NCBI GenBank assembly: GCA_027574665.1
Contig: CM050656.1
Span: forward strand, 13,777,501 to 13,841,500
DNA from: Rhynochetos jubatus
Taxonomy: Eukaryota > Chordata > Aves > Eurypygiformes > Rhynochetidae
Length of the DNA stretch: 64,000 nt
Reading direction: 5' to 3'
Shown here: positions 21,253-33,468 of the stretch, in pieces
Layout: each line of letters starts with the position of its first letter
How positions within the stretch are numbered: the first letter of the stretch is position 1
The notes under the pieces: model-generated
Seen by the model: the letters and a program-made list of their open reading frames with translations, nothing else
What the model was told of the DNA's origin: nothing
The model's database searches: none
Made by a program: the position numbers and the translations under genes

Positions 21253-23154
21253 ATGTCGGTGCAGTGTCGTGCTCCTCTTGGCAGGCCTTTGCAATCCCAA
21301 TTATCCCTGGAGCTGTGGGCTTTTTGGTTCTCCAGACCCTAACCCTAACCCCAGAAGTTGCCGTAGGCGGTTTCCGGCCACGCCCCCCGTGGGTTCTGGC
21401 TAGGAAAGCTGGGGAGGGAGCCATGTCGGTGCAGTGTCGTGCTCCTCTTGGCAGGCCTTTGCAATCCCAATTATCCCTGGAGCTGTGGGCTTTCTGGTTC
21501 TCCAGACCCTAACCCTAACCCTAACCCTAGAAGTTGCCGACGGCGGTTTCCGGCCACGCCCCCCGTGGGTTCTGGCTAGGAAAGCTGGGGAGGGAGCCAT
21601 GTCGGTGCAGTGTCGTGCTCCTCTTGGCAGGCCTTTGCAATCCCAATTATCCCTGGAGCTGTGGGCTTTCTGGTTCTCCAGACCCTAACCCTAACCGTAA
21701 CCCTAGAAGTTGCCGACGGCGGTTTCCGGCCACGCCCCCTGTGGGTTCTGGCTAGGAAAGCTGGGGAGGGAGCCATGTCGGTGCAGTGTCGTGCTCGTCT
21801 TGGCAGGCCTTTGCAATCCCAATTATCCCTGGAGCTGTGGGCTTTCTGGTTCTCCAGACCCTAACCCTAACCGTAACCCTAGAAGTTGCCGACGGCGGTT
21901 TCCGGCCACGCCCCCCGTGGGTTCTGGCTAGGAAAGCTGGGGAGGGAGCCATGTCGGTGCAGTCTCGTGCTCCTCTTGGCAGGCCTTTGCAATCCCAATT
22001 ATCCCTGGAGCTGTGGGCTTTCTGGTTCTCCAGACCCTAACCCTAACCCCAGAAGTTGCCGACGGCGGTTTCCGGCCACGCCCCCCGTGGGTTCTGGCTA
22101 GGAAAGCTGGGGAGGGAGCCATGTCGGTGCAGTGTCGTGCTCGTCTTGGCAGGCCTTTGCAATCCCAATTATCCCTGGAGCTGTGGGCTTTCTGGTTCTC
22201 CAGACCCTAACCCTAACCCTAACCCTAGAAGTTGCCGACGGCGGTTTCCGGCCACGCCCCCCGTGGGTTCTGGCTAGGAAAGCTGGGGAGGGAGCCATGT
22301 CGGTGCAGTGTCGTGCTCCTCTTGGCAGGCCTTTGCAATCCCAATTATCCCTGGAGCTGTGGGCTTTCTGGTTCTCCAGACCCTAACCCTAACCCTAACC
22401 CTAGAAGTTGCCCCCCGTGGGTTCTGGCTAGGAAAGCTGGGGAGGGAGCCATGTCGGTGCAGTGTCGTGCTCCTCTTGGCAGGCCTTTGCAATCCCAATT
22501 ATCCCTGGAGCTGTGGGCTTTCTGGTTCTGCAGACCCTAACCCTAACCGTAACCCTAGAAGTTGCCGACGGCGGTTTCCGGCCACGCCCCCCGTGGGTTC
22601 TGGCTAGGAAAGCTGGGGAGGGAGCCATGTCGGTGCAGTGTCGTGCTCCTCTTGGCAGGCCTTTGCAATCCCAATTATCCCTGGAGCTGTGGGCTTTCTG
22701 GTTCTCCAGACCCTAACCCTAACCCTAACCCTAGAAGTTGCCGACGGCGGTTTCCGGCCACGCCCCCCGTGGGTTCTGGCTAGGAAAGCTGGGGAGGGAG
22801 CCATGTCGGTGCAGTGTCGTGCTCGTCTTGGCAGGCCTTTGCAATCCCAATTATCCCTGGAGCTGTGGGCTTTCTGGTTCTCCAGACCCTAACCCTAACC
22901 CTAACCCTAGAAGTTGCCGACGGCGGTTTCCGGCCACGCCCCCCGTGGGTTCTGGCTAGGAAAGCTGGGGAGGGAGCCATGTCGGTGCAGTGTCGTGCTC
23001 CTCTTGGCAGGCCTTTGCAATCCCAATTATGCCTGGAGCTGTGGGCTTTCTGGTTCTCCAGACCCTAACCCTAACCGTAACCCTAGAAGTTGCCGACGGC
23101 GGTTTCCGGCCACGCCCCCCGTGGGTTCTGGCTAGGAAAGCTGGGGAGGGAGCC
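21253..23154 (+). repeat. 1,902 bp 11-unit higher-order repeat, copy 1
   Basis: Eleven units: eight of 176 bp, two of 170 bp (21253 and 21951) and one of 154 bp (22297). Both 170 bp units have two CCCTAA hexamers followed by CCCCAG. Ordered tags: TTTTTGG with GCCGTAGGC in the first unit, then standard, CCGTAA with CCCCTGTGGG, G23 with CCGTAA, CAGTCTCGTG (21951), G23, the 154 bp unit, TCTGCAGACC, standard, G23, and ATTATGCC with CCGTAA. The series restarts at 23155, and the same first-unit tags recur at 25755. Confidence 0.92.
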
Positions 23155-25754
23155 ATGTCGGTGCAGTGTCGTGCTCCTCTTGGCAGGCCTTTGCAATCCC
23201 AATTATCCCTGGAGCTGTGGGCTTTTTGGTTCTCCAGACCCTAACCCTAACCCCAGAAGTTGCCGTAGGCGGTTTCCGGCCACGCCCCCCGTGGGTTCTG
23301 GCTAGGAAAGCTGGGGAGGGAGCCATGTCGGTGCAGTGTCGTGCTCCTCTTGGCAGGCCTTTGCAATCCCAATTATCCCTGGAGCTGTGGGCTTTCTGGT
23401 TCTCCAGACCCTAACCCTAACCCTAACCCTAGAAGTTGCCGACGGCGGTTTCCGGCCACGCCCCCCGTGGGTTCTGGCTAGGAAAGCTGGGGAGGGAGCC
23501 ATGTCGGTGCAGTGTCGTGCTCCTCTTGGCAGGCCTTTGCAATCCCAATTATCCCTGGAGCTGTGGGCTTTCTGGTTCTCCAGACCCTAACCCTAACCCT
23601 AACCCTAGAAGTTGCCGACGGCGGTTTCCGGCCACGCCCCCCGTGGGTTCTGGCTAGGAAAGCTGGGGAGGGAGCCATGTCGGTGCAGTGTCGTGCTCCT
23701 CTTGGCAGGCCTTTGCAATCCCAATTATGCCTGGAGCTGTGGGCTTTCTGGTTCTCCAGACCCTAACCCTAACCGTAACCCTAGAAGTTGCCGACGGCGG
23801 TTTCCGGCCACGCCCCCCGTGGGTTCTGGCTAGGAAAGCTGGGGAGGGAGCCATGTCGGTGCAGTGTCGTGCTCCTCTTGGCAGGCCTTTGCAATCCCAA
23901 TTATCCCTGGAGCTGTGGGCTTTTTGGTTCTCCAGACCCTAACCCTAACCCCAGAAGTTGCCATAGGCGGTTTCCGGCCACGCCCCCCGTGGGTTCTGGC
24001 TAGGAAAGCTGGGGAGGGAGCCATGTCGGTGCAGTGTCGTGCTCCTCTTGGCAGGCCTTTGCAATCCCAATTATCCCTGGAGCTGTGGGCTTTCTGGTTC
24101 TCCAGACCCTAACCCTAACCGTAACCCTAGAAGTTGCCGACGGCGGTTTCCGGCCACGCCCCCCGTGGGTTCTGGCTAGGAAAGCTGGGGAGGGAGCCAT
24201 GTCGGTGCAGTGTCGTGCTCCTCTTGGCAGGCCTTTGCAATCCCAATTATCCCTGGAGCTGTGGGCTTTCTGGTTCTCCAGACCCTAACCCTAACCGTAA
24301 CCCTAGAAGTTGCCGACGGCGGTTTCCGGCCACGCCCCCTGTGGGTTCTGGCTAGGAAAGCTGGGGAGGGAGCCATGTCGGTGCAGTGTCGTGCTCGTCT
24401 TGGCAGGCCTTTGCAATCCCAATTATCCCTGGAGCTGTGGGCTTTCTGGTTCTCCAGACCCTAACCCTAACCGTAACCCTAGAAGTTGCCGACGGCGGTT
24501 TCCGGCCACGCCCCCCGTGGGTTCTGGCTAGGAAAGCTGGGGAGGGAGCCATGTCGGTGCAGTCTCGTGCTCCTCTTGGCAGGCCTTTGCAATCCCAATT
24601 ATCCCTGGAGCTGTGGGCTTTCTGGTTCTCCAGACCCTAACCCTAACCCCAGAAGTTGCCGACGGCGGTTTCCGGCCACGCCCCCCGTGGGTTCTGGCTA
24701 GGAAAGCTGGGGAGGGAGCCATGTCGGTGCAGTGTCGTGCTCGTCTTGGCAGGCCTTTGCAATCCCAATTATCCCTGGAGCTGTGGGCTTTCTGGTTCTC
24801 CAGACCCTAACCCTAACCGTAACCCTAGAAGTTGCCGACGGCGGTTTCCGGCCACGCCCCCCGTGGGTTCTGGCTAGGAAAGCTGGGGAGGGAGCCATGT
24901 CGGTGCAGTGTCGTGCTCCTCTTGGCAGGCCTTTGCAATCCCAATTATCCCTGGAGCTGTGGGCTTTCTGGTTCTCCAGACCCTAACCCTAACCCTAACC
25001 CTAGAAGTTGCCCCCCGTGGGTTCTGGCTAGGAAAGCTGGGGAGGGAGCCATGTCGGTGCAGTGTCGTGCTCCTCTTGGCAGGCCTTTGCAATCCCAATT
25101 ATCCCTGGAGCTGTGGGCTTTCTGGTTCTGCAGACCCTAACCCTAACCGTAACCCTAGAAGTTGCCGACGGCGGTTTCCGGCCACGCCCCCCGTGGGTTC
25201 TGGCTAGGAAAGCTGGGGAGGGAGCCATGTCGGTGCAGTGTCGTGCTCCTCTTGGCAGGCCTTTGCAATCCCAATTATCCCTGGAGCTGTGGGCTTTCTG
25301 GTTCTCCAGACCCTAACCCTAACCCTAACCCTAGAAGTTGCCGACGGCGGTTTCCGGCCACGCCCCCCGTGGGTTCTGGCTAGGAAAGCTGGGGAGGGAG
25401 CCATGTCGGTGCAGTGTCGTGCTCGTCTTGGCAGGCCTTTGCAATCCCAATTATCCCTGGAGCTGTGGGCTTTCTGGTTCTCCAGACCCTAACCCTAACC
25501 CTAACCCTAGAAGTTGCCGACGGCGGTTTCCGGCCACGCCCCCCGTGGGTTCTGGCTAGGAAAGCTGGGGAGGGAGCCATGTCGGTGCAGTGTCGTGCTC
25601 CTCTTGGCAGGCCTTTGCAATCCCAATTATGCCTGGAGCTGTGGGCTTTCTGGTTCTCCAGACCCTAACCCTAACCGTAACCCTAGAAGTTGCCGACGGC
25701 GGTTTCCGGCCACGCCCCCCGTGGGTTCTGGCTAGGAAAGCTGGGGAGGGAGCC
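23155..25754 (+). repeat. Higher-order repeat, copy 2, expanded to 15 units (2,600 bp)
   Basis: Same ordered tags as copy 1 but with four additional units (698 bp). The extra cassette is the TTTTTGG 170 bp unit plus three 176 bp units ending in ATTATGCC with CCGTAA; it occurs at 23155-23852 and the 170 bp unit then recurs at 23853, this time with GCCATAGGC instead of GCCGTAGGC. The remainder (CAGTCTCGTG unit 24551, 154 bp unit 24897, TCTGCAGACC unit, ATTATGCC unit) matches copy 1. Length arithmetic agrees: 154 + 3 x 170 + 11 x 176 = 2,600. Confidence 0.92.
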
Positions 25755-26622
25755 ATGTCGGTGCAGTGTCGTGCTCCTCTTGGCAGGCCTTTGCAATCCC
25801 AATTATCCCTGGAGCTGTGGGCTTTTTGGTTCTCCAGACCCTAACCCTAACCCCAGAAGTTGCCGTAGGCGGTTTCCGGCCACGCCCCCCGTGGGTTCTG
25901 GCTAGGAAAGCTGGGGAGGGAGCCATGTCGGTGCAGTGTCGTGCTCCTCTTGGCAGGCCTTTGCAATCCCAATTATCCCTGGAGCTGTGGGCTTTCTGGT
26001 TCTCCAGACCCTAACCCTAACCCTAACCCTAGAAGTTGCCGACGGCGGTTTCCGGCCACGCCCCCCGTGGGTTCTGGCTAGGAAAGCTGGGGAGGGAGCC
26101 ATGTCGGTGCAGTGTCGTGCTCCTCTTGGCAGGCCTTTGCAATCCCAATTATCCCTGGAGCTGTGGGCTTTCTGGTTCTCCAGACCCTAACCCTAACCGT
26201 AACCCTAGAAGTTGCCGACGGCGGTTTCCGGCCACGCCCCCTGTGGGTTCTGGCTAGGAAAGCTGGGGAGGGAGCCATGTCGGTGCAGTGTCGTATTCCT
26301 CTTGGCAGGCCTTTGCAATCCCAATTATCCCTGGAGCTGTGGGCTTTCTGGTTCTCCAGACCCTAACCCTAACCGTAACCCTAGAAGTTGCCGACGGCGG
26401 TTTCCGGCCACGCCCCCCGTGGGTTCTGGCTAGGAAAGCTGGGGAGGGAGCCATGTCGGTGCAGTCTCGTGCTCCTCTTGGCAGGCCTTTGCAATCCCAA
26501 TTATCCCTGGAGCTGTGGGCTTTCTGGTTCTCCAGACCCTAACCCTAACCCCAGAAGTTGCCGACGGCGGTTTCCGGCCACGCCCCCCGTGGGTTCTGGC
26601 TAGGAAAGCTGGGGAGGGAGCC
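25755..26622 (+). repeat. Higher-order repeat, copy 3, truncated to five units
   Basis: Begins with the same TTTTTGG plus GCCGTAGGC 170 bp unit and runs through the CAGTCTCGTG 170 bp unit (26453-26622), then the series stops. A TCGTATTCC change at about 26291 is new in this copy and recurs far to the right (about 32429, 43492, 44197, 46837, 47189). The next units carry the unrelated AACCACGCG tag, so the third copy is broken at about 26.6 kb. Confidence 0.88.
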
Positions 26623-28734
26623 ATGTCGGTGCAGTGTCGTGCTCGTCTTGGCAGGCCTTTGCAATCCCAATTATCCCTGGAGCTGTGGGCTTTCTGGTTC
26701 TCCAGACCCTAACCCTAACCCTAACCCTAGAAGTTGCCGACGGCGGTTTCCGGCCACGCCAACCACGCGTTCTGGCTAGGAAAGCTGGGGAGGAAGCCAT
26801 GTCGGTGCAGTGTCGTGCTCCTCTTGGCAGGCCTTTGCAATCCCAATTATCCCTGGAGCTGTGGGCTTTCTGGTTCTCCAGACCCTAACCCTAACCCTAA
26901 CCCTAGAAGTTGCCGACGGCGGTTTCCGGCCACGCCCCCCGTGGGTTCTGGCTAGGAAAGCTGGGGAGGGAGCCATGTCGGTGCAGTGTCGTGCTCCTCT
27001 TGGCAGGCCTTTGCAATCCCAATTATCCCTGGAGCTGTGGGCTTTCTGGTTCTCCAGACCCTAACCCTAACCCTAACCCTAGAAGTTGCCGACGGCGGTT
27101 TCCGGCCACGCCCCCCGTGGGTTCTGGCTAGGAAAGCTGGGGAGGGAGCCATGTCGGTGCAGTGTCGTGCTCGTCTTGGCAGGCCTTTGCAATCCCAATT
27201 ATCCCTGGAGCTGTGGGCTTTCTGGTTCTCCAGACCCTAACCCTAACCGTAACCCTAGAAGTTGCCGACGGCGGTTTCCGGCCACGCCCCCCGTGGGTTC
27301 TGGCTAGGATAGCTGGGGAGGGAGCCATGTCGGTGCAGTGTCGTGCTCCTCTTGGCAGGCCTTTGCAATCCCAATTATCCCTGGAGCTGTGGGCTTTCTG
27401 GTTCTCCAGACCTTAACCCTAACCGTAACCCTAGAAGTTGCCGATGGCGGTTTCCGGCCACGTCCCCCGTGGGTTCTGGCTAGGAAAGCTGGGGAGGGAG
27501 CCATGTCGGTGCAGTGTCGTGCTCCTCTTGGCAGGCCTTTGCAATCCCAATTATGCCTGGAGCTGTGGGCTTTCTGGTTCTCCAGACCCTAACCCTAACC
27601 CTAACCCTAGAAGTTGCCGACGGCGGTTTCCGGCCACGCCCCCCGTGGGTTCTGGCTAGGAAAGCTGGGGAGGGAGCCATGTCGGTGCAGTGTCGTGCTC
27701 CTCTTGGCAGGCCTTTGCAATCCCAATTATCCCTGGAGCTGTGGGCTTTCTGGTTCTCCAGACCCTAACCCTAACCCTAACCCTAGAAGTTGCCGACGGC
27801 GGTTTCCGGCCACGCCAACCACGCGTTCTGGCTAGGAAAGCTGGGGAGGAAGCCATGTCGGTGCAGTGTCGTGCTCCTCTTGGCAGGCCTTTGCAATCCC
27901 AATTATCCCTGGAGCTGTGGGCTTTCTGGTTCTCCAGACCCTAACCCTAACCCTAACCCTAGAAGTTGCCGACGGCGGTTTCCGGCCACGCCCCCCGTGG
28001 GTTCTGGCTAGGAAAGCTGGGGAGGGAGCCATGTCGGTGCAGTGTCGTGCTCCTCTTGGCAGGCCTTTGCAATCCCAATTATCCCTGGAGCTGTGGGCTT
28101 TCTGGTTCTCCAGACCTTAACCCTAACCGTAACCCTAGAAGTTGCCGATGGCGGTTTCCGGCCACGTCCCCCGTGGGTTCTGGCTAGGAAAGCTGGGGAG
28201 GGAGCCATGTCGGTGCAGTGTCGTGCTCCTCTTGGCAGGCCTTTGCAATCCCAATTATGCCTGGAGCTGTGGGCTTTCTGGTTCTCCAGACCCTAACCCT
28301 AACCCTAACCCTAGAAGTTGCCGACGGCGGTTTCCGGCCACGCCCCCCCCGCGTTCTGGCTAGGAAAGCTGGGGAGGGAGCCATGTCGATGCAGTGTCGT
28401 GCTCCTCTTGGCAGGCCTTTGCAATCCCAATTATCCCTGGAGCTGTGGGCTTTCTGGTTCTCCAGACCCTAACCCTAACCGTAACCCTAGAAGTTGCCGA
28501 CGGCGGTTTCCGGCCACGCCCCCCGTGGGTTCTGGCTAGGAAAGCTGGGGAGGGAGCCATGTCGGTGCAGTGTCGTGCTCCTCTTGGCAGGCCTTTGCAA
28601 TCCCAATTATCCCTGGAGCTGTGGGCTTTCTGGTTCTCCAGACCCTAACCCTAACCCTAACCCTAGAAGTTGGCGACGGCGGTTTCCGGCCACGCCCCCC
28701 CCGCGTTCTGGCTAGGAAAGCTGGGGAGGGAGCC
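26623..28734 (+). repeat. Twelve units with 1,056 bp and 704 bp internal duplications
   Basis: The CCAACCACGCGTTC plus AGGAAGCC unit starting at 26623 recurs at 27679, 1,056 bp (six units) later. A very specific unit with CTTAACC, CCGTAA, GATGGC and CACGTCCCCC occurs at about 27412-27465 and again 704 bp (four units) later at about 28116-28169, each time followed by an ATTATGCC unit. AGGATAGCTGG at about 27308 is a tag also seen at about 34660 and in the right-hand cassette. C8-GCG forms appear at about 28341 and 28696, and GTCGATGC at about 28387. Confidence 0.85.
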
Positions 28735-29432
28735 ATGTCGGTGCAGTGTCGTGCTCCTCTTGGCAGGCCTTTGCAATCCCAATTATCCCTGGAGCTGTGG
28801 GCTTTCTGGTTCTCCAGACCCTAACCCTAACCGTAACCCTAGAAGTTGCCGACGGCGGTTTCCGGCCACGCCCCCCGTGGGTTCTGGCTAGGAAAGCTGG
28901 GGAGGGAGCCATGTCGGTGCAGTGTCGTGCTCGTCTTGGCAGGCCTTTGCAATCCCAATTATCCCTGGAGCTGTGGGCTTTCTGGTTCTCCAGACCCTAA
29001 CCCTAACCGTAACCCTAGAAGTTGCCGACGGCGGTTTCCGGCCACGCCCCCCATGGGTTCTGGCTAGGAAAGCTGGGGAGGGAGCCATGTCGGTGCAGTG
29101 TCGTGCTCGTCTTGGCAGGCCTTTGCAATCCCAATTATCCCTGGAGCTGTGGGCTTTCTGGTTCTCCAGACCCTAACCCTAACCCTAACCCTAGAAGTTG
29201 CCGACGGCGGTTTCCGGCCACGCCCCCCGTGGGTTCTGGCTAGGAAAGCTGGGGAGGGAGCCATGTCGGTGCAGTGTCGTGCTCCTCTTGGCAGGCCTTT
29301 GCAATCCCAATTATCCCTGGAGCTGTGGGCTTTCTGGTTCTCCAGACCCTAACCCTAACCCCAGAAGTTGCCGACGGCGGTTTCCGGCCACGCCCCCCCC
29401 GCGTTCTGGCTAGGAAAGCTGGGGAGGGAGCC
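28735..29432 (+). repeat. 698 bp four-unit block, copy 1
   Basis: Three 176 bp units and one 170 bp CCCCAG unit (29263-29432). Tags: CCGTAA; G23 with CCGTAA and CCCATGGG (A at 29053); G23; then the 170 bp unit with the C8-GCG right arm. It is followed directly by a second copy. Confidence 0.9.
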
Positions 29433-30130
29433 ATGTCGGTGCAGTGTCGTGCTCCTCTTGGCAGGCCTTTGCAATCCCAATTATCCCTGGAGCTGTGGGC
29501 TTTCTGGTTCTCCAGACCCTAACCCTAACCGTAACCCTAGAAGTTGCCGACGGCGGTTTCCGGCCACGCCCCCCGTGGGTTCTGGCTAGGAAAGCTGGGG
29601 AGGGAGCCATGTCGGTGCAGTGTCGTGCTCGTCTTGGCAGGCCTTTGCAATCCCAATTATCCCTGGAGCTGTGGGCTTTCTGGTTCTCCAGACCCTAACC
29701 CTAACCGTAACCCTAGAAGTTGCCGACGGCGGTTTCCGGCCACGCCCCCCATGGGTTCTGGCTAGGAAAGCTGGGGAGGGAGCCATGTCGGTGCAGTGTC
29801 GTGCTCGTCTTGGCAGGCCTTTGCAATCCCAATTATCCCTGGAGCTGTGGGCTTTCTGGTTCTCCAGACCCTAACCCTAACCCTAACCCTAGAAGTTGCC
29901 GACGGCGGTTTCCGGCCACGCCCCCCGTGGGTTCTGGCTAGGAAAGCTGGGGAGGGAGCCATGTCGGTGCAGTGTCGTGCTCCTCTTGGCAGGCCTTTGC
30001 AATCCCAATTATCCCTGGAGCTGTGGGCTTTCTGGTTCTCCAGACCCTAACCCTAACCCCAGAAGTTGCCGACGGCGGTTTCCGGCCACGCCCCCCGTGG
30101 GTTCTGGCTAGGAAAGCTGGGGAGGGAGCC
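29433..30130 (+). repeat. 698 bp four-unit block, copy 2
   Basis: Repeats 28735-29432 unit for unit, with CCCATGGG recurring exactly 698 bp later (A at 29751). The one clear difference is that its 170 bp unit (29961-30130) has the standard CCGTGGG right arm in place of C8-GCG. That single-site switch inside an otherwise identical block suggests conversion or exchange at the C-tract. Confidence 0.88.
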
Positions 30131-31356
30131 ATGTCGGTGCAGTGTCGTGCTCCTCTTGGCAGGCCTTTGCAATCCCAATTATCCCTGGAGCTGTGGGCTT
30201 TCTGGTTCTCCAGACCCTAACCCTAACCCTAACCCTAGAAGTTGCCGACGGCGGTTTCCGGCCACGCCAACCACGCGTTCTGGCTAGGAAAGCTGGGGAG
30301 GAAGCCATGTCGGTGCAGTGTCGTGCTCCTCTTGGCAGGCCTTTGCAATCCCAATTATCCCTGGAGCTGTGGGCTTTCTGGTTCTCCAGACCCTAACCCT
30401 AACCCTAACCCTAGAAGTTGCCGACGGCGGTTTCCGGCCACGCCCCCCGTGGGTTCTGGCTAGGAAAGCTGGGGAGGGAGCCGTGTCGGTGCAGTGTCGT
30501 GCTCCTCTTGGCAGGCCTTTGCAATCCCAATTATCCCTGGAGCTGTGGGCTTTCTGGTTCTCCAGACCCTAACCCTAACCCTAACCCTAGAAGTTGCCGA
30601 CGGCGGTTTCCGGCCACGCCCCCCCCGGGTTCTGGCTAGGAAAGCTGGGGAGGAAGCCATGTCGGTGCAGTGTCGTGCCCCTCTTGGCAGGCCTTTGCAA
30701 TCCCAATTATCCCTGGAGCTGTGGGCTTTCTGGTTCTCCAGACCCTAACCCTAACCGTAACCCTAGAAGTTGCCGACGGCGATTTCCGGCCACGCCCCCC
30801 GTGGGTTCTGGCTAGGAAAGCTGGGGAGGGAGCCATGTCGGTGCAGTGTCGTGCTCCTCTTGGCAGGCCTTTGCAATCCCAATTATCCCTGGAACTGTGG
30901 GCTTTCTGGTTCTCCAGACCCTAACCCTAACCCTAACCCTAGAAGTTGCCGACCGCGGTTTCCGGCCACGCCCCCTGTGGGTTCTGGCTAGGAAAGCTGG
31001 GGAGGAAGCCATGTCGGTGCAGTGTCGTGCTCCTCTTGGCAGGCCTTTGCAATCCCAATTATCCCTGGAGCTGTGGGCTTTCTGGTTCTCCAGACCCTAA
31101 CCCTAACCCCAGAAGTTGCCGACGGCGGTTTCCGGCCACGCCCCCCGTGGGTTCTGGCTAGGAAAGCTGTGGAGGGAGCCATGTCGGTGCAGTGTCGTGC
31201 TCCTCTTGGCAGGCCTTTGCAATCCCAATTATCCCTGGAGCTGTGGGCTTTCTGGTTCTCCAGACCCTAACCCTAACCGTAACCCTAGAAGTTGCCGACG
31301 GCGGTTTCCGGCCACGCCCCCCGTGGGTTCTGGCTAGGAAAGCTGGGGAGGGAGCC
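30131..31356 (+). repeat. Seven units between duplicated blocks
   Basis: Six 176 bp units and one 170 bp CCCCAG unit (31011-31180). Private tags include AACCACGCG with AGGAAGCC (30268-30304), GCCGTGTCGG at about 30481, GTGCCCCTC at about 30677, GGCGATTTCC at about 30778, GGAACTGTGG at about 30891, GACCGCGG at about 30951 and AAGCTGTGGAGG at about 31165. Tag density is high, so these units look older or less recently homogenised than their neighbours. Confidence 0.8.
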
Positions 31357-32412
31357 ATGTCGGTGCAGTGTCGTGCTCCTCTTGGCAGGCCTTTGCAATC
31401 CCAATTATGCCTGGAGCTGTGGGCTTTCTGGTTCTGCAGACCCTAACCCTAACCGTAACCCTAGAAGTTGCCGACGGCGGTTTCCGGCCACGCCCCCTGT
31501 GGGTTCTGGCTAGGAAAGCTGGGGAGGGAGCCATGTCGGTGCAGTGTCGTGCTCCTCTTGGCAGGCCTTTGCAATCCCAATTATCCCTGGAGCTGTGGGC
31601 TTTCTGGTTCTCCGGACCCTAACCCTAACCCTAACCCTAGAAGTTGCCGACGGCGGTTTCCGGCCACGCCCCCCCCGCGTTCTGGCTAGGAAAGCTGGGG
31701 AGGGAGCCATGTCGGTGCAGTGTCGTGCTCGTCTTGGCAGGCCTTTGCAATCCCAATTATCCCTGGAGCTGTGGGCTTTCTGGTTCTCCAGACCCTAACC
31801 CTAACCCTAACCCTAGAAGTTGCCGATGGCTGTTTCCGGCCACGCCCCCCGTGGGTTCTGGCTAGGAAAGCTGGGGAGGGAGCCATGTCGGTGCAGTGTC
31901 GTGCTCCTCTTGGCAGGCCTTTGCAATCCCAATTATGCCTGGAGCTGTGGGCTTTCTGGTTCTCCAGACCCTAACCCTAACCCTAACCCTAGAAGTTGCC
32001 GACGGCGGTTTCCGACCACGCCCCCCGTGGGTTCTGGCTAGGAAAGCTGGGGAGGGAGCCATGTCGGTGCAGTGTCGTGCTCCTCTTGGCAGGCCTTTGC
32101 AATCCCAATTATCCCTGGAGCTGTGGGCTTTCTGGTTCTCCAGACCCTAACCCTAACCCTAACCCTACAAGTTGCCGGCGGCGGTTTCTGGCCACGCCCC
32201 CCGTGGGTTCTGGCTAGGAAAGCTGGGGAGGGAGCCATGTCGGTGCAGTGTCGTGCTCCTCTTGGCAGGCCTTTGCAATCCCAATTATCCCTGGAGCTGT
32301 AGGCTTTCTGGTTCTCCAGACCCTAACCCTAACCCTAACCCTAGAAGTTGCCGACGGCGGTTTCCGGCCACGCCCCCCGTGGGTTCTGGCTAGGAAAGCT
32401 GGGGAGGGAGCC
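31357..32412 (+). repeat. 1,056 bp six-unit block, copy 1
   Basis: Six 176 bp units with ordered tags: ATTATGCC with TCTGCAGACC and CCCCTGTGGG; TCCGGACC (31614) with C8-GCG; G23 with GATGGCTGTTTCC; ATTATGCC with CCGACCACG; CTACAAG with CCGGCGGCGG and TTTCTGG; and CTGTAGGC (about 32298). The series repeats 1,056 bp later. Confidence 0.9.
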
Positions 32413-33468
32413 ATGTCTGTGCAGTGTCGTATTCCTCTTGGCAGGCCTTTGCAATCCCAATTATGCCTGGAGCTGTGGGCTTTCTGGTTCTGCAGACCCT
32501 AACCCTAACCCTAACCCTAGAAGTTGCCGACGGCGGTTTCCGGCCACGCCCCCTGTGGGTTCTGGCTAGGAAAGCTGGGGAGGGAGCCATGTCGGTGCAG
32601 TGTCGTGCTCCTCTTGGCAGGCCTTTGCAATCCCAATTATCCCTGGAGCTGTGGGCTTTCTGGTTCTCCGGACCCTAACCCTAACCCTAACCCTAGAAGT
32701 TGCCGACGGCGGTTTCCGGCCACGCCCCCCCCGCGTTCTGGCTAGGAAAGCTGGGGAGGGAGCCATGTCGGTGCAGTGTCGTGCTCGTCTTGGCAGGCCT
32801 TTGCAATCCCAATTATCCCTGGAGCTGTGGGCTTTCTGGTTCTCCAGACCCTAACCCTAACCCTAACCCTAGAAGTTGCCGATGGCTGTTTCCGGCCACG
32901 CCCCCCGTGGGTTCTGGCTAGGAAAGCTGGGGAGGGAGCCATGTCGGTGCAGTGTCGTGCTCCTCTTGGCAGGCCTTTGCAATCCCAATTATGCCTGGAG
33001 CTGTGGGCTTTCTGGTTCTCCAGACCCTAACCCTAACCCTAACCCTAGAAGTTGCCGACGGCGGTTTCCGACCACGCCCCCCGTGGGTTCTGGCTAGGAA
33101 AGCTGGGGAGGGAGCCATGTCGGTGCAGTGTCGTGCTCCTCTTGGCAGGCCTTTGCAATCCCAATTATCCCTGGAGCTGTGGGCTTTCTGGTTCTCCAGA
33201 CCCTAACCCTAACCCTAACCCTACAAGTTGCCGGCGGCGGTTTCTGGCCACGCCCCCCGTGGGTTCTGGCTAGGAAAGCTGGGGAGGGAGCCATGTCGGT
33301 GCAGTGTCGTGCTCCTCTTGGCAGGCCTTTGCAATCCCAATTATCCCTGGAGCTGTAGGCTTTCTGGTTCTCCAGACCCTAACCCTAACCCTAACCCTAG
33401 AAGTTGCCGACGGCGGTTTCCGGCCACGCCCCCCGTGGGTTCTGGCTAGGAAAGCTGGGGAGGGAGCC
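32413..33468 (+). repeat. 1,056 bp six-unit block, copy 2
   Basis: Repeats 31357-32412 tag for tag: TCCGGACC at 32670, GATGGCTGTTTCC at about 32881, CCGACCACG at about 33069, CTACAAG at about 33222 and CTGTAGGC at about 33354. The first unit differs by TCGTATTCC and a standard third hexamer where copy 1 has CCGTAA. GTCTGTGCAG starts the unit at the junction (about 32416) and again just after copy 2 (about 33472). Confidence 0.9.
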
